Origin: a gamma proteobacterium HTCC5015
GTDB lineage: Bacteria > Pseudomonadota > Gammaproteobacteria > HTCC5015
Assembly (NCBI GenBank): GCA_000155715.1
Contig: DS990601.1
Span: 1-64,000, forward strand
Direction of reading: 5' to 3'
Length of the DNA: 64,000 bases
Shown here: piece by piece, positions 19,829-28,900 of the stretch
Position numbering within the stretch: position 1 is the stretch's first letter
Layout of the letters: each line of letters opens with the position of its first letter
Translations under genes and position numbers: made by a program
Notes under the pieces: model-generated
The model's input: the letters and a program-made list of their open reading frames with translations, nothing else
What the model was told of the DNA's origin: nothing
Database searches by the model: none

Positions 19829-19854
19829 GCCATATGGTATCATTAGCCATATGA
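19829..19854 (+). promoter_or_regulatory. Repeated GCCATATG boxes before the toxin-antitoxin pair
   Basis: GCCATATG occurs at 19829-19836 and again at 19846-19853, 17 bases apart, in the gap shared by tnpA and the toxin gene. The second copy overlaps the toxin start codon. An operator for the antitoxin is plausible but unproven. Confidence 0.35.
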
Positions 19855-20159
19855 AAGCAGAATTACTCTTCAGGGACAAGTACGTCTACCGGGACGGCGC
19901 CATCCGCGAAATGGTGATCTGGCGACTACCGGCTCCCGACGCGGAGCGACCACATGGGTTGAAATACCGGCTCTATTACGGCCAGTCCGGCCACTGCCTG
20001 GTCCGCTATGACAATGAGCGCGGCAAAGGGGATCACCGGCATTACGGAGACGCTGGAGGACAAGAGCACGAAGAGAATTACACCTGGATCTCCGTACAAC
20101 AACTTATCGCCGACTTTAAAGCCGACATCGAACGACTGCGAGGTGAACAACATGACTAA
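19851..20159 (+). CDS. tumE: TumE-type toxin (DUF6516)
   Basis: A 102-residue protein with the DUF6516/TumE look: MKAELLFRDKYVYRDGAIRE, then WRLPAPDAERPHGLKYRLYY, then VRYDNERGKGDHRHYG. TumE toxins paired with TumA antitoxins are known as passenger pairs next to Tn3-family transposase genes. The mechanism of the toxin was not established as far as I know. I chose ATG 19851 because the family begins there; a longer reading from 19782 would cover the operator-like region. Its 3' end overlaps the antitoxin start by eight bases, so the two are coupled. It is divergent from tnpA; transcription of both may be controlled from the shared gap. Confidence 0.75.
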   Translation: MKAELLFRDKYVYRDGAIREMVIWRLPAPDAERPHGLKYRLYYGQSGHCLVRYDNERGKGDHRHYGDAGGQEHEENYTWISVQQLIADFKADIERLRGEQHD

Positions 20160-20514
20160 ACAGCATATCCATATTGGCACTGAAAATCCTGACAAAGGGT
20201 TTGATCGCTTTGTGGATGCCTGGCAACGGGCAGAACGCGGCGAGAAAATCGATACAGAGGTTCACTTGAATTTCGAAGACCTCTCCATGCTTCTGGCGGT
20301 GATCACCCCTCGACGTCTGGAGGTGCTGAGGACGCTCCGCCAACAGGGCCCGATGAGTGTACGGGCGCTGGCAACCACATTGGCGCGTGACTACAAGAAT
20401 GTTCATGCCGATACCCGCGCCCTGGAGGAAGCGGGTTTGTTGAAGCGGACGGAAACCGGCGCCTTGCAGGCCCCTTGGGATGTCATCGATGCCCACTTGA
20501 ACCTGGTGGCATGA
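20152..20514 (+). CDS. tumA: TumA-type antitoxin with winged-helix domain
   Basis: A 120-residue protein with a C-terminal winged helix-turn-helix (about residues 50-110): RRLEVLRTLRQQGPMSVRAL, then ATTLARDYKNVHADTRALEE and AGLLKRT. It resembles the HVO_A0114-type putative DNA-binding proteins paired with TumE. The N-terminal 45 residues, including FEDLSMLL, may contact the toxin. It would neutralise TumE and autoregulate the operon; both are family-based inferences. The ATG at 20152 overlaps the toxin stop. The pair probably stabilises the transposon in its host. Confidence 0.72.
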   Translation: MTKQHIHIGTENPDKGFDRFVDAWQRAERGEKIDTEVHLNFEDLSMLLAVITPRRLEVLRTLRQQGPMSVRALATTLARDYKNVHADTRALEEAGLLKRTETGALQAPWDVIDAHLNLVA

Positions 20515-20675
20515 TGGTTTGCGTTGTATACAATTGGATACTGTCTAATGCGGCAACCGTTAATGTCGAGACCCTCTGCTTCAGCTCCCACCTAAATGCA
20601 GGAGAAGCTGCTGTGGTGATTAATGCACGCTGTAGAACGGTCTACTCGGAAAAGACTGAAGAAACTTTTCTATAA

Positions 20676-22356
20676 CCTAAATTCTGCAGAATTTAACAAT
20701 GAAAGGAGGAAAAGGTAAACTACTTCAATTAGTTACGACCAAATAACAATTAAAGTAGAGTCACCTTTTCCATGAGTAAGAATACTAAGAAATCTGCCCG
20801 AAAACCAGCCCCAAAAATCCGCTATCAGTCCTCAGGCAAAGGGCTCACCAGCCAAGCTGGGGTCATCCCTGCGGTTCATTTTCTAAATCAACTCGGATTC
20901 AATGACGTTTGCGATAAGCATATCCACTTTCAGCGTGGTGACAATGCCACCTATAGTCTCACCGACTCCGTTTTCATGACATTGTTGGGCATGATTGCGG
21001 GAGCCAATTCCCTTTTAAAAGTGGTTGCTGTCTGGTCCGATCAAGTGTTGCGCGATGTTAGCGGTTGGTTGTCTGTGCCGGATGACAGCACGCTGGGGCG
21101 AATTTTCCGGCAAGGTAAACAGAAGCATGTGGCGCAACTGGAAGAAGTGAATCACCGACTACGTCATCGAGTATGGGAGCGTTGCCTAAAAAGTGGGGCG
21201 ATGCAACCCGGTGATTTTTACCGTTCATGGGTTGATGTCGACTCTACCGTGAAAACGGTCTTTGGTCGACAGGAAGGAGCGGCAAAAGGCTACAATGCTG
21301 CGAAGAAAGGAGCCCTTTCCTATCATCCGCTGGTCGCCTTTAGTAGTCACACGAAGGAGATTCTACAAGCCTGGTTGCGAACCGGAAGCGCTTACACCAG
21401 TAATGGTATCGTCGAGTTTATGAAACAATTAGCCGTGCAGATGCCTCCGCGAATGCGCATGCTGTTCCGAGGAGATTCCGGTTTCTTCTCTGGCGAGTTG
21501 ATGGACTGGCTGGAGCAAGGTGGCCACGGCTATCTCATCAAGGTGAAGCTGAAAGGACTGAGCGCTTTGCTTGATAAACAAACTTGGCAGGCGGTTTCAA
21601 ATTGCCCGGGGTGGGAGCAGTGTGAGTTCACTCATGCCTGTGGTAAGTGGTCACGGTCCCGACGATTCATTGCGGTTAGGCGTCTTGCAAAAGTGAAAAA
21701 AGAAGGACCACAACAGTCTCTGATTATCGAGCCGGTTTATGACTATTTCTGTTATGTCACCACCGAGCGATTAACGCCTTGGCAAGCACACAAAACCTAC
21801 GGTCAGCGCGCGACCTGTGAAACCTGGCTGGATGAAGCGAAGAATCAGATGGGCCTGGCACACTTGAAAAGCCACGACTTTGTCGCTAGTTCACTCATGT
21901 TTCAAAGCGCTGTGCTTGCCTACAACACCATTCGGTGGATGGCACTTATCAGCAACCATCGCACACTAAGGCGTTGGGAAATCCAGACGATACGCGCATT
22001 TCTGGTTCGGACTGCAGGACAGCTGCTTACTGGAAGTAATCAACTGAAGGTAAAAATACCCGATAAGCATCTCTATCCCAGTGAATGGGATGCTTGGCTG
22101 AAGTTATCATTTATTAGCGAAGCCTAACCATAAAATTTCCGCCAAAACGATAAAAATAAGTGGCTTTCAAACAGGGCCAAGCGCTCCTATTGCCTACTGA
22201 ATACCAAAATCGGAAAATAGGTCGCCATTTAACCAAACAACGCAATGATTACTGCCAAGCTAATCTCAATCCTTGTCCGAATATCAGAGTGAATGACTTT
22301 CAATCGGTCATCTAAGGTGTTTGAGCTACGAAAAAACACAGATTGCAGAATTTAGG
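20676..22356 (+). mobile_element. Complete IS1380-family insertion sequence
   Basis: The ends are perfect 13-bp inverted repeats, CCTAAATTCTGCA at 20676-20688 and its complement at 22344-22356. They are flanked by the direct repeat TATAA at 20671-20675 and 22357-22361. The 1681-bp element carries one transposase gene and a 229-bp non-coding tail. It lies between the toxin-antitoxin pair and metal module 1. Confidence 0.92.
20772..22127 (+). CDS. IS1380-family transposase
   Basis: A 451-residue DDE transposase. Family features are SLTDSVFMTLLGMIAGANSL near residue 58, the first catalytic Asp in SWVDVDSTVKTVFGRQEGAA near 155, and the segment KGALSYHPLVAF. The second Asp is in MLFRGDSGFFSGELMDWLE, and the Glu lies in the C-terminal RATCETWLDEAKNQMGLAHL. 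Length is normal for the family (about 430-470) and the frame is intact. It is the only gene of the element bounded by perfect inverted repeats and a 5-bp duplication, so it may still be active. Confidence 0.92.
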   Translation: MSKNTKKSARKPAPKIRYQSSGKGLTSQAGVIPAVHFLNQLGFNDVCDKHIHFQRGDNATYSLTDSVFMTLLGMIAGANSLLKVVAVWSDQVLRDVSGWLSVPDDSTLGRIFRQGKQKHVAQLEEVNHRLRHRVWERCLKSGAMQPGDFYRSWVDVDSTVKTVFGRQEGAAKGYNAAKKGALSYHPLVAFSSHTKEILQAWLRTGSAYTSNGIVEFMKQLAVQMPPRMRMLFRGDSGFFSGELMDWLEQGGHGYLIKVKLKGLSALLDKQTWQAVSNCPGWEQCEFTHACGKWSRSRRFIAVRRLAKVKKEGPQQSLIIEPVYDYFCYVTTERLTPWQAHKTYGQRATCETWLDEAKNQMGLAHLKSHDFVASSLMFQSAVLAYNTIRWMALISNHRTLRRWEIQTIRAFLVRTAGQLLTGSNQLKVKIPDKHLYPSEWDAWLKLSFISEA

Positions 22357-22420
22357 TATAATATGATAGTCTTAGCAGCTAGTGTTTTGAACCTGACAGC
22401 ATAAGGGCTCCACATTCCAC

Positions 22421-22789
22421 ATGAACATCCGCCATTACTTAACTTGTCTACTGGCCTTACTGATTGCCCTGCAATCTGTGGCTGCCATGGCGGACGTTCA
22501 CCAGCTTCATCAATCCGGGACGGAGCACCTGGAATTCGACCATTCGCATCAATCCACTGCCACTGATACCCACAACGACAATCTGCTCGCCAAGCAGACA
22601 CCCGATCAGCCCGGACAGTCTGTATATGACTGCCACCATTGCTGCCATTGTGATGGCCACGGCTCTGTCGTTCTGATCGGAGCCACTTCACACTTAGCCG
22701 ATTTATTCTCAGAAAACGGACAAGCCGACTATCAGGCCAACCTCACCTCTGGTATTCCCCCCTCTCTGTTTCGCCCTCCAATCGCCTGA
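22421..22789 (+). CDS. Small secreted Cys/His-rich protein at head of metal module 1
   Basis: A 122-residue protein with a signal peptide (LACLL-type hydrophobic core ending SVAAMAD). A His/Asp-rich middle (EFDHSHQSTATDTHNDN) and a CHHCCHCDGHG cluster near residues 70-80 look suited to metal binding. It ends in IPPSLFRPPIA. The protein at 46128 shares the N-terminal LALxIALQSxAA and the identical C-terminal motif, and the one at 60782 ends in IFHPPILG. All three precede an RND metal-pump locus. The function is unknown; periplasmic metal binding or sensing is inference. The IS1380 element ends 65 bp upstream, in the likely promoter. Confidence 0.75.
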   Translation: MNIRHYLTCLLALLIALQSVAAMADVHQLHQSGTEHLEFDHSHQSTATDTHNDNLLAKQTPDQPGQSVYDCHHCCHCDGHGSVVLIGATSHLADLFSENGQADYQANLTSGIPPSLFRPPIA

Positions 22790-22870
22790 TCGCGCCTCAA
22801 CAGCACGTCATCAGCCTCTGTAGCCTTGGGTTACAGCGAACAATTGGTATTTATTTTAGGGTGAAACATC

Positions 22871-23299
22871 ATGAAACAGATCGCTATTGGGCTCGCGCTG
22901 AGCCGAGCGCTTGTCAATTCCGCTCAGGCCGAAAACAGCTTGCCTGAAATTGAAGTCGTCAATACCGACAACCAACGCTGGCATTTCCGCCAGGTGACCG
23001 TGAACCATACCGCCGCGGAGCTGACCGTCTTCGGACGGATGGATGCTCACCTGCGCTACGGCCTTCCCCGAGGCCATGTAGACATCGCAGCCTGGTCTGC
23101 TGATAACGAATTGATTGCGGAAACAACCACTGATTACTCACCGCGCCTTCTCACCAGACGCGCATCACGCAAGGGCGGCGTGCGTTTTTCTGCAAAGCTC
23201 CCCGCCTTGCCTGGTGATACCGTAATAAAGGTCGCCTTTCACCGGGATGAACCCCAACAACGGCAAAATCCGGTGCACGACCAAACCGTCGCACGCTGA
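22871..23299 (+). CDS. Hypothetical secreted protein in metal module 1
   Basis: A 142-residue protein with a short N-terminal hydrophobic stretch ending NSAQAEN, likely a signal peptide. It then has a compact beta-rich domain: EIEVVNTDNQRWHFRQVTVN, GRMDAHLRYGLPRGHVDIAA and FSAKLPALPGDTVIKVAFHR. I do not recognise a family. An AGGGTG element lies 11 bp before the ATG. It sits between the Cys/His-rich protein and the outer-membrane factor gene, with a 17-bp gap to the latter, so it is likely co-transcribed with the pump. Module 2 has no equivalent at this position. Confidence 0.65.
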   Translation: MKQIAIGLALSRALVNSAQAENSLPEIEVVNTDNQRWHFRQVTVNHTAAELTVFGRMDAHLRYGLPRGHVDIAAWSADNELIAETTTDYSPRLLTRRASRKGGVRFSAKLPALPGDTVIKVAFHRDEPQQRQNPVHDQTVAR

Positions 23300-23316
23300 A
23301 TTTCAGGAGCATCAAT

Positions 23317-24555
23317 ATGAGACGATTTGACTGGCCCAGACGGGCCTTGCTGGGCGCGTGCGTGCTTTTTCTGCCCATGTTTGCTTACGCAGAGACATCG
23401 AGTTGGAGCGCCTGGCTCGCCTCCCAGATACAACAACACCCCGAGGTGCTTGCCGCCCGCGAGCAATTGCTGGGCTCCAACGCCAGCGCCGATGCGCTGG
23501 AGCAGCCGCTTTACAACCCGGAGCTGTCCACCGATTTGGAGCGTAATGGAGAGGAAGACAACTACCGGGTCGGCGTTCAGCAGACCATCGACTGGTGGGA
23601 CAGACGGGGTGCAAGACGGCAGCAGGCGGGCTTTATGCGAAGCGCCGCCGAAGCGCTGTACCAGCAACAAGTGTTGGACAAAACCGCCGAGGCGCTTGCC
23701 GCACTGGTGGAGTGGCATGCCGCCAACCGCGCCGCCGCCATTGCCCAAGCGCAACAGCAGCAACTTAACGCCTTGCTCGAACAGGTGGATAAGCGCCAGC
23801 AGGCAGGTGATCTGGGCAGCATCGATGCCGAACTCACCTTTCTGTCCCTGTCACAGCAGCTGGCTCAGGTTGCCGAGGCCGAAGCCGCGATACAGAAAGC
23901 CGAAATCCGGGTTCGCGAGCTGCTGCCCGCATGGGCGCCCACGCGAGGCGGCATTCCTGATGATTTCTGGCCCTCCCAGCCAGACTTGACCTCGGATCAG
24001 GAGTTACTGCAACACCCGGCCGTAGCCAGCGCCCACGCCCGCTGGCAGTCGCTGAAGGAGGAAGCTGAAGTGACACGGCGTACCGCCAAGGCGGAGCCCA
24101 CCTTTGGCGTCAATTCCGGTCGTGATGGTGGAGAGAGCGTTGTCGGGCTGACCTTCTCCATCCCGTTGAATGTCCGCAACAACTTCAGTGCAGAAACTCG
24201 CGCCGCTGAACGCATAGCGCTGGAGGCCGAGGCTCGTTTTCAGGCTATCTACCGCAAGCAGCGCTTTGACTGGCAGGCTGCACAGGCCACCTGGCAGCGC
24301 TTTGAACAGCAATATCGCCGCTGGCAAGAGGTTGTTCAGGGTCGGGTCGAGAACAGCGCCGAACTGCTGAAACGGCAATGGCGCACGGGTGATCTGTCCA
24401 CCACTAATTATCTGCTGGCCTTGAATCAACGCACCGAAAGCCTGCTGGCAGGCATTGAGCTGGAAAAGCAGACACGGCTTGCGCTCACCGAAGCACTTCA
24501 GCAATCGGGCCACCTGAACAACGCAACAAAGTCATCGACAGCGTCAACGAATTAA
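23317..24555 (+). CDS. Outer-membrane factor of heavy-metal RND pump 1 (CzcC/TolC-like)
   Basis: A 412-residue TolC-type outer-membrane channel for the pump encoded by the next two genes. It has a signal peptide (ALLGACVLFLPMFAYA). The long helical repeats are rich in Ala, Gln and Glu (LNALLEQVDKRQQAGDLGSI), and the barrel strand FGVNSGRDGGESVVGLTFSI precedes the second OEP half. Its length fits CzcC/CusC proteins (about 400-460). It lacks an obvious lipobox Cys. AGGAG at 23304-23308 precedes the ATG. It starts the CBA trio; the adaptor gene begins 15 bp later. Confidence 0.9.
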   Translation: MRRFDWPRRALLGACVLFLPMFAYAETSSWSAWLASQIQQHPEVLAAREQLLGSNASADALEQPLYNPELSTDLERNGEEDNYRVGVQQTIDWWDRRGARRQQAGFMRSAAEALYQQQVLDKTAEALAALVEWHAANRAAAIAQAQQQQLNALLEQVDKRQQAGDLGSIDAELTFLSLSQQLAQVAEAEAAIQKAEIRVRELLPAWAPTRGGIPDDFWPSQPDLTSDQELLQHPAVASAHARWQSLKEEAEVTRRTAKAEPTFGVNSGRDGGESVVGLTFSIPLNVRNNFSAETRAAERIALEAEARFQAIYRKQRFDWQAAQATWQRFEQQYRRWQEVVQGRVENSAELLKRQWRTGDLSTTNYLLALNQRTESLLAGIELEKQTRLALTEALQQSGHLNNATKSSTASTN

Positions 24556-24570
24556 ACAGGAATGATAAAC

Positions 24571-25977
24571 ATGAATAAAACACTGGTAGCCATTTTGGTG
24601 GCGGGTCTTGCGACCGCAACCGCCAGCCACGCCAAAGAATCTGAGTCTGAGCATGCACGTGAGCATGGGCAGGAAAAAGCGATAACGGCGGCACCCCATA
24701 GCGAACAGGATAATCATGACGATCATCGTGAGGAAAACCATGAAGAGCATGATGACCATAAGCCTGACACCGAGCACGGCCACGCGGAACACGGCGAGGA
24801 CGTCAATAGTGATCACAAGGATGCGCACGATGATCATGGCGACGAAAATCATGATGAACACAGCGCCCACGACGAGCACAACTCCGGCTCAGAACACGGA
24901 CATGAAGAGCATAGCGAGGGCGGTGACCACGGTGATCATGGTGGGCATGGAGGTCACCAAGAAGCTGCTTCTGCGTCACTGAACCCGGCGCAAATGACCC
25001 TGGCCGATATTCAGATCAACCCACTGACTCCCAGAAAGGTCGATTATCAGCTTTACGCACCGGGGGAGATCCTTTCCAACGGCTACACCAGTTACCGGGT
25101 ATCGCCCCGGGTGCCCTCCGTGGTGCTGCGCCGCCATGTCGCCCTGGGCGATCACGTCGAACAGAGTCAGCCGCTGGTTACTCTGTTCAGTGAAACCGTG
25201 GCGCAAGCACAAGCCAATTACCGCACGGCTTGGCCTGAATGGCAGAGAGTACAGGAACTTGGGCGCAAAACCGTGGGTGAGCAGCGTTACTTCACGGCCA
25301 AAACCAACCTAGAAGCGGCACGGGCGACGCTGCTGGCCTACGGCCTTTCCGCCTCGGACTTGCAAGCGTTGGTCGCTTCTCAGCAATCTGTTGCATTAGG
25401 GGAGTATACCCTGCATGCCGAGATTGACGGCGCGGTGCTTAGAGATGATTTCGAGCAGGGGCAGCGCATCGAGGCGGGCGCGCCCTTGATTGCGTTGGCC
25501 GATGAAAAGCAACTCTGGGTGGAGGCCCACCTGCCCGCCGATCTCTCCCTGACGCTGGGCGCGGGAACGCGGGCGGAAGTGGTGGCTGGGGATGTCCGTG
25601 TAAACGCCAAGGTCACTCAGGAGGCGCACACCATTGATCCCATCTCCCGTACCCGTACCGTGCGCCTGTTGGTCAATAACCCGGAACACCGCCTGCACCC
25701 TGGCCAGTTCGCCGAGGTGTATTTCCGATTCCAGACTAAAAGGCCCGTGCTAGCGGTACCCGAAACCGCACTGATGCGCGGCGCAGACGGAGATTGGACG
25801 GTGTTCGTGGAAGACCATCCTGGCGAATTCCAGCCAGTGGAGGTGGAGCTGGGTCGAGCGCTCGGGCCGCTACGTGAAATTAGCGGTGTCGGTCCGGGGG
25901 CTCGCATCGTCACTCAGGGCGCTTTCTTTGTTGCCTCTCAGATCGCCAAGGGCGGCTTTGACCCCCATAACCACTAA
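24571..25977 (+). CDS. Periplasmic adaptor of heavy-metal RND pump 1, His/Asp-rich N-terminus
   Basis: A 468-residue membrane-fusion protein (CzcB/CusB class). After the signal peptide (ending TASHAKE) comes about 110 residues dominated by His, Asp and Glu (for example DDHREENHEEHDDHKP). This is a likely metal-buffering arm. The adaptor proper follows: the barrel-sandwich segment VSPRVPSVVLRRHVALGDHV, a helical hairpin, and the beta-barrel and membrane-proximal region QLWVEAHLPADLSLTLGAGT. The ATG at 24571 has AGGA nine bases upstream; the ATG at 24562 is too close to it. It bridges the inner-membrane pump and the outer-membrane channel. The pump gene starts 15 bp downstream. Confidence 0.9.
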   Translation: MNKTLVAILVAGLATATASHAKESESEHAREHGQEKAITAAPHSEQDNHDDHREENHEEHDDHKPDTEHGHAEHGEDVNSDHKDAHDDHGDENHDEHSAHDEHNSGSEHGHEEHSEGGDHGDHGGHGGHQEAASASLNPAQMTLADIQINPLTPRKVDYQLYAPGEILSNGYTSYRVSPRVPSVVLRRHVALGDHVEQSQPLVTLFSETVAQAQANYRTAWPEWQRVQELGRKTVGEQRYFTAKTNLEAARATLLAYGLSASDLQALVASQQSVALGEYTLHAEIDGAVLRDDFEQGQRIEAGAPLIALADEKQLWVEAHLPADLSLTLGAGTRAEVVAGDVRVNAKVTQEAHTIDPISRTRTVRLLVNNPEHRLHPGQFAEVYFRFQTKRPVLAVPETALMRGADGDWTVFVEDHPGEFQPVEVELGRALGPLREISGVGPGARIVTQGAFFVASQIAKGGFDPHNH

Positions 25978-25992
25978 GCAGTAGGAGACCCC

Positions 25993-28900
25993 ATGTTTAA
26001 CCGAATTATCGATTGGGCGGTCATCAACCGATTGCTGGTGGTGATAGCCCTGATCACACTAACGGTCAGTGCCGTTTTTATTATTCCCAAACTGAATCTG
26101 GATGCTTTTCCGGATGTCACCAACGTGCAGGTGTCGGTCAATACCGAAGCACCGGGGCTGGCTGCCGAAGAGGTGGAACAGCTCATTACCTATCCTATTG
26201 AAGCTGTGATGTACGCACTGCCGGATGTGGAGGAAGTGCGTTCCATTTCCAAAACCGGCCTGTCCGGCGTCACCGTAGTCTTTAAAGAAGGCACCGATAT
26301 CTATTTTGCCCGGCAACTGGTATTTGAGCGGCTTCAGGCTGCCAAGGAGCTGATCCCCGATGGCGTCGGCACGCCGGAAATGGGCCCGAATACTTCCGGT
26401 CTGGGTCAGGTCTATCAGTATCTTCTCGTGGCCGAACCCGATGCCGGTTTCGATGCCATGGCATTGCGCAGTTTGAACGACTGGGTGGTGAAGCTGCTAT
26501 TGATTCCGGCCGAGGGTGTGACCGATGTGCTATCGTTCGGCGGTGAGGTGCGTCAGTACCAGGTAAACCTGAACCCGTCCCGACTGTTGGCCTACGAGCT
26601 GACCCAGGACGAAGTCATGATGGCACTGGAGCGCAACAACACCAACGTCGGCGGCTGGTATATGAACCGGGGCCAGGAGCAACTGGTGATCCGGGGTACG
26701 GGTTGGCTGGATCATGGTGAGAAGGGTTTGGAACAGATCCGTCAGGTGCCACTGAAAACCGTGGACGGTACTACGATCACCGTGTCCGATGTGGCGCAAG
26801 TGGCGCTGGGCAGTGAGATCCGTCAGGGCGCGGTGACCATGACGCGCAAGAACGCCGACGACAAGGTGGAGAATCTCGGCGAGGTGGTGTCCGGCATCGT
26901 GCTCAAGCGCATGGGGGCCAACACCAAGGCCACCATTGATGGAGTCAATGCACGCATTGAGCGTATTAACCAGGCACTACCGGAAGGTGTTCGCTTCGAG
27001 GCATTTTACGATCAGGCGGATTTGATCACCCAGGCGGTGCAGACTGTGGTCAATGCCCTGCTGCTGGCGTTTATTTTCATCGTCGTGATCCTTGCGCTAT
27101 TCCTGATGAACCTGCGCGCCACCTTTCTGGTGTTGATGTCCATCCCGATCTCCATTGGAATCGCTTTAATGGTGATGGCGTGGTTCGGATTGTCGGCCAA
27201 TCTGATGTCGCTGGGGGGGATTGCGGTCGCCATTGGCATGTTGGTGGATGGCTCCGTAGTGATGGTGGAGAACATGTTTAAACATCTGACGCACCCGGAT
27301 GCTGAACATGATACCCAGAGACAATCGCGGGTGGATTCCGATGACGTGGACCCTGTTGATGTGGCCCAGGACCGTCATGGTATTGCCTTGCGCCTGCAGG
27401 AAGCCGGTAAGGAAGTCGCTCGCCCCATCTTTTTTGCCACGGCCATTATTCTGGTTGTCTTCATGCCGCTGTTTAGCTTTGAAGGTGTCGAAGCCAAACT
27501 GTTTCAGCCCATGGCCATCAGTATCATGCTGGCTATGCTCTCGGCAGTGTTAGTGGCCTTGATCATCGTACCTGCACTGGCCACCTACCTCTTTCGCAAG
27601 GGTGTGCGTCAACGCGATAGCTTTGTGTTGAAGCCGCTCGACAGGCTCTATCGTAAAGGATTAGCCTGGGCGATGGGGCACAGCAAAATGGTGGTGGGTG
27701 TTGCAGCCGTTATGGTGATAGCGGCTGCGCTGGTGCTGCCCCGCCTGGGTACGGAGTTCGTGCCCGAACTGGAGGAAGGTACCATCAATCTGCGTGTCAC
27801 CCTGGCACCTTCTTCCAGTCTGGACACGGCCCTGGAAGTGGCCCCCAAACTGGAGGCCAAGTTGATGGAATTCCCGGAGGTAACCTATGCGCTGTCGCGC
27901 ATTGGCCGGGCTGAAATCGGCGGCGATCCTGAGCCGGTGAATAACATCGAGATCTATATTGGCCTTAAACCGGTGCCGGAATGGACCAGTGCAGACAACC
28001 GATATGAACTCCAGTCATTGATGGAACAGAAACTGGAGCAACACCCGGGCTTACTGTTCAACTTCTCGCAACCCATCGCAACCCGTGTGGACGAGTTGCT
28101 CTCAGGTGTCAAAGCGCAGCTGGCCATCAAACTGTTTGGTCCCGATCTTGCCGTGCTGGCCAATAAGGGCCAGGCCATTGAGGCCGCAGTAAAAGAAATC
28201 GAAGGTGCCCGCGATGTGGCCATGGAGCAGATCGCCGGTGAATCTCAACTGGTCGTGAAACCGGATCGCAGAGCCTTGTCCCGTTACGGTCTGGCCGTGG
28301 GCGACGTGATGGAGCTGGTACGCGAAGGGCTGGGAGGTGCCAGTGCCGGCCAGATCATCAATGGCAACGAGCGTTACGACATCTACGTGCGGCTCGCTGA
28401 GCGGTTTCGCGAAGACCGTGAAACCATTGCCGACCTGCGTTTACAGGCCCCGTCAGGTGCCTGGGTTCGCCTAGGGGATGTGGCGGAAGTCAGTATCGCA
28501 TCTGGTCCACCGCAGGTGCGTCGTGATGACGTGCAGCGTCGAGTGGTGATTCAGGCCAATGTTCATGGACGGGACATGGGTAGCGTGGTTGCTGATATTC
28601 GTCAGGTGATTGCCGAGCAAGTGGACCTGCCCACCGGTTATTCCGTCGATATCGGTGGCCAGTTTGAAAATCAGCAACGAGCGCAAAAGCGTTTATCCCT
28701 GGTGGTGCCGGTTTCGCTGGTATTAATTGCTTTGTTGCTTTATTTTGCCTTTGCCTCGGTTGGCCAGGCCATGCTGATTCTGGTGAATGTCCCGCTTGCG
28801 GTGATTGGTGGTGTGTTTTCACTCTGGATTTCCGGTCAGTATTTGTCGGTGCCCAGCTCAGTGGGCTTCATCACCTTGTTTGGGGTCGCTGTCCTGAATG

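Noticed and set aside
20515-20600. GACCCTC at 20570 as the missing partner end of the second Tn3 unit
   Set aside because: Only seven bases match the candidate end at 16701, far below the 38-bp ends of this family, and no target duplication fits.
22321-22362. Complete hybrid promoter formed by the right IS1380 end and TATAAT
   Set aside because: No acceptable -35 box lies 16-18 bases upstream of the TATAAT word inside the IS.
24544-24879. Minus-strand frame that reads like a very hydrophobic membrane protein
   Set aside because: It is the antisense of the His/Asp/Glu-rich repeat of the adaptor gene; GAT, CAT and GAA codons read backwards give Ile, Met and Phe.
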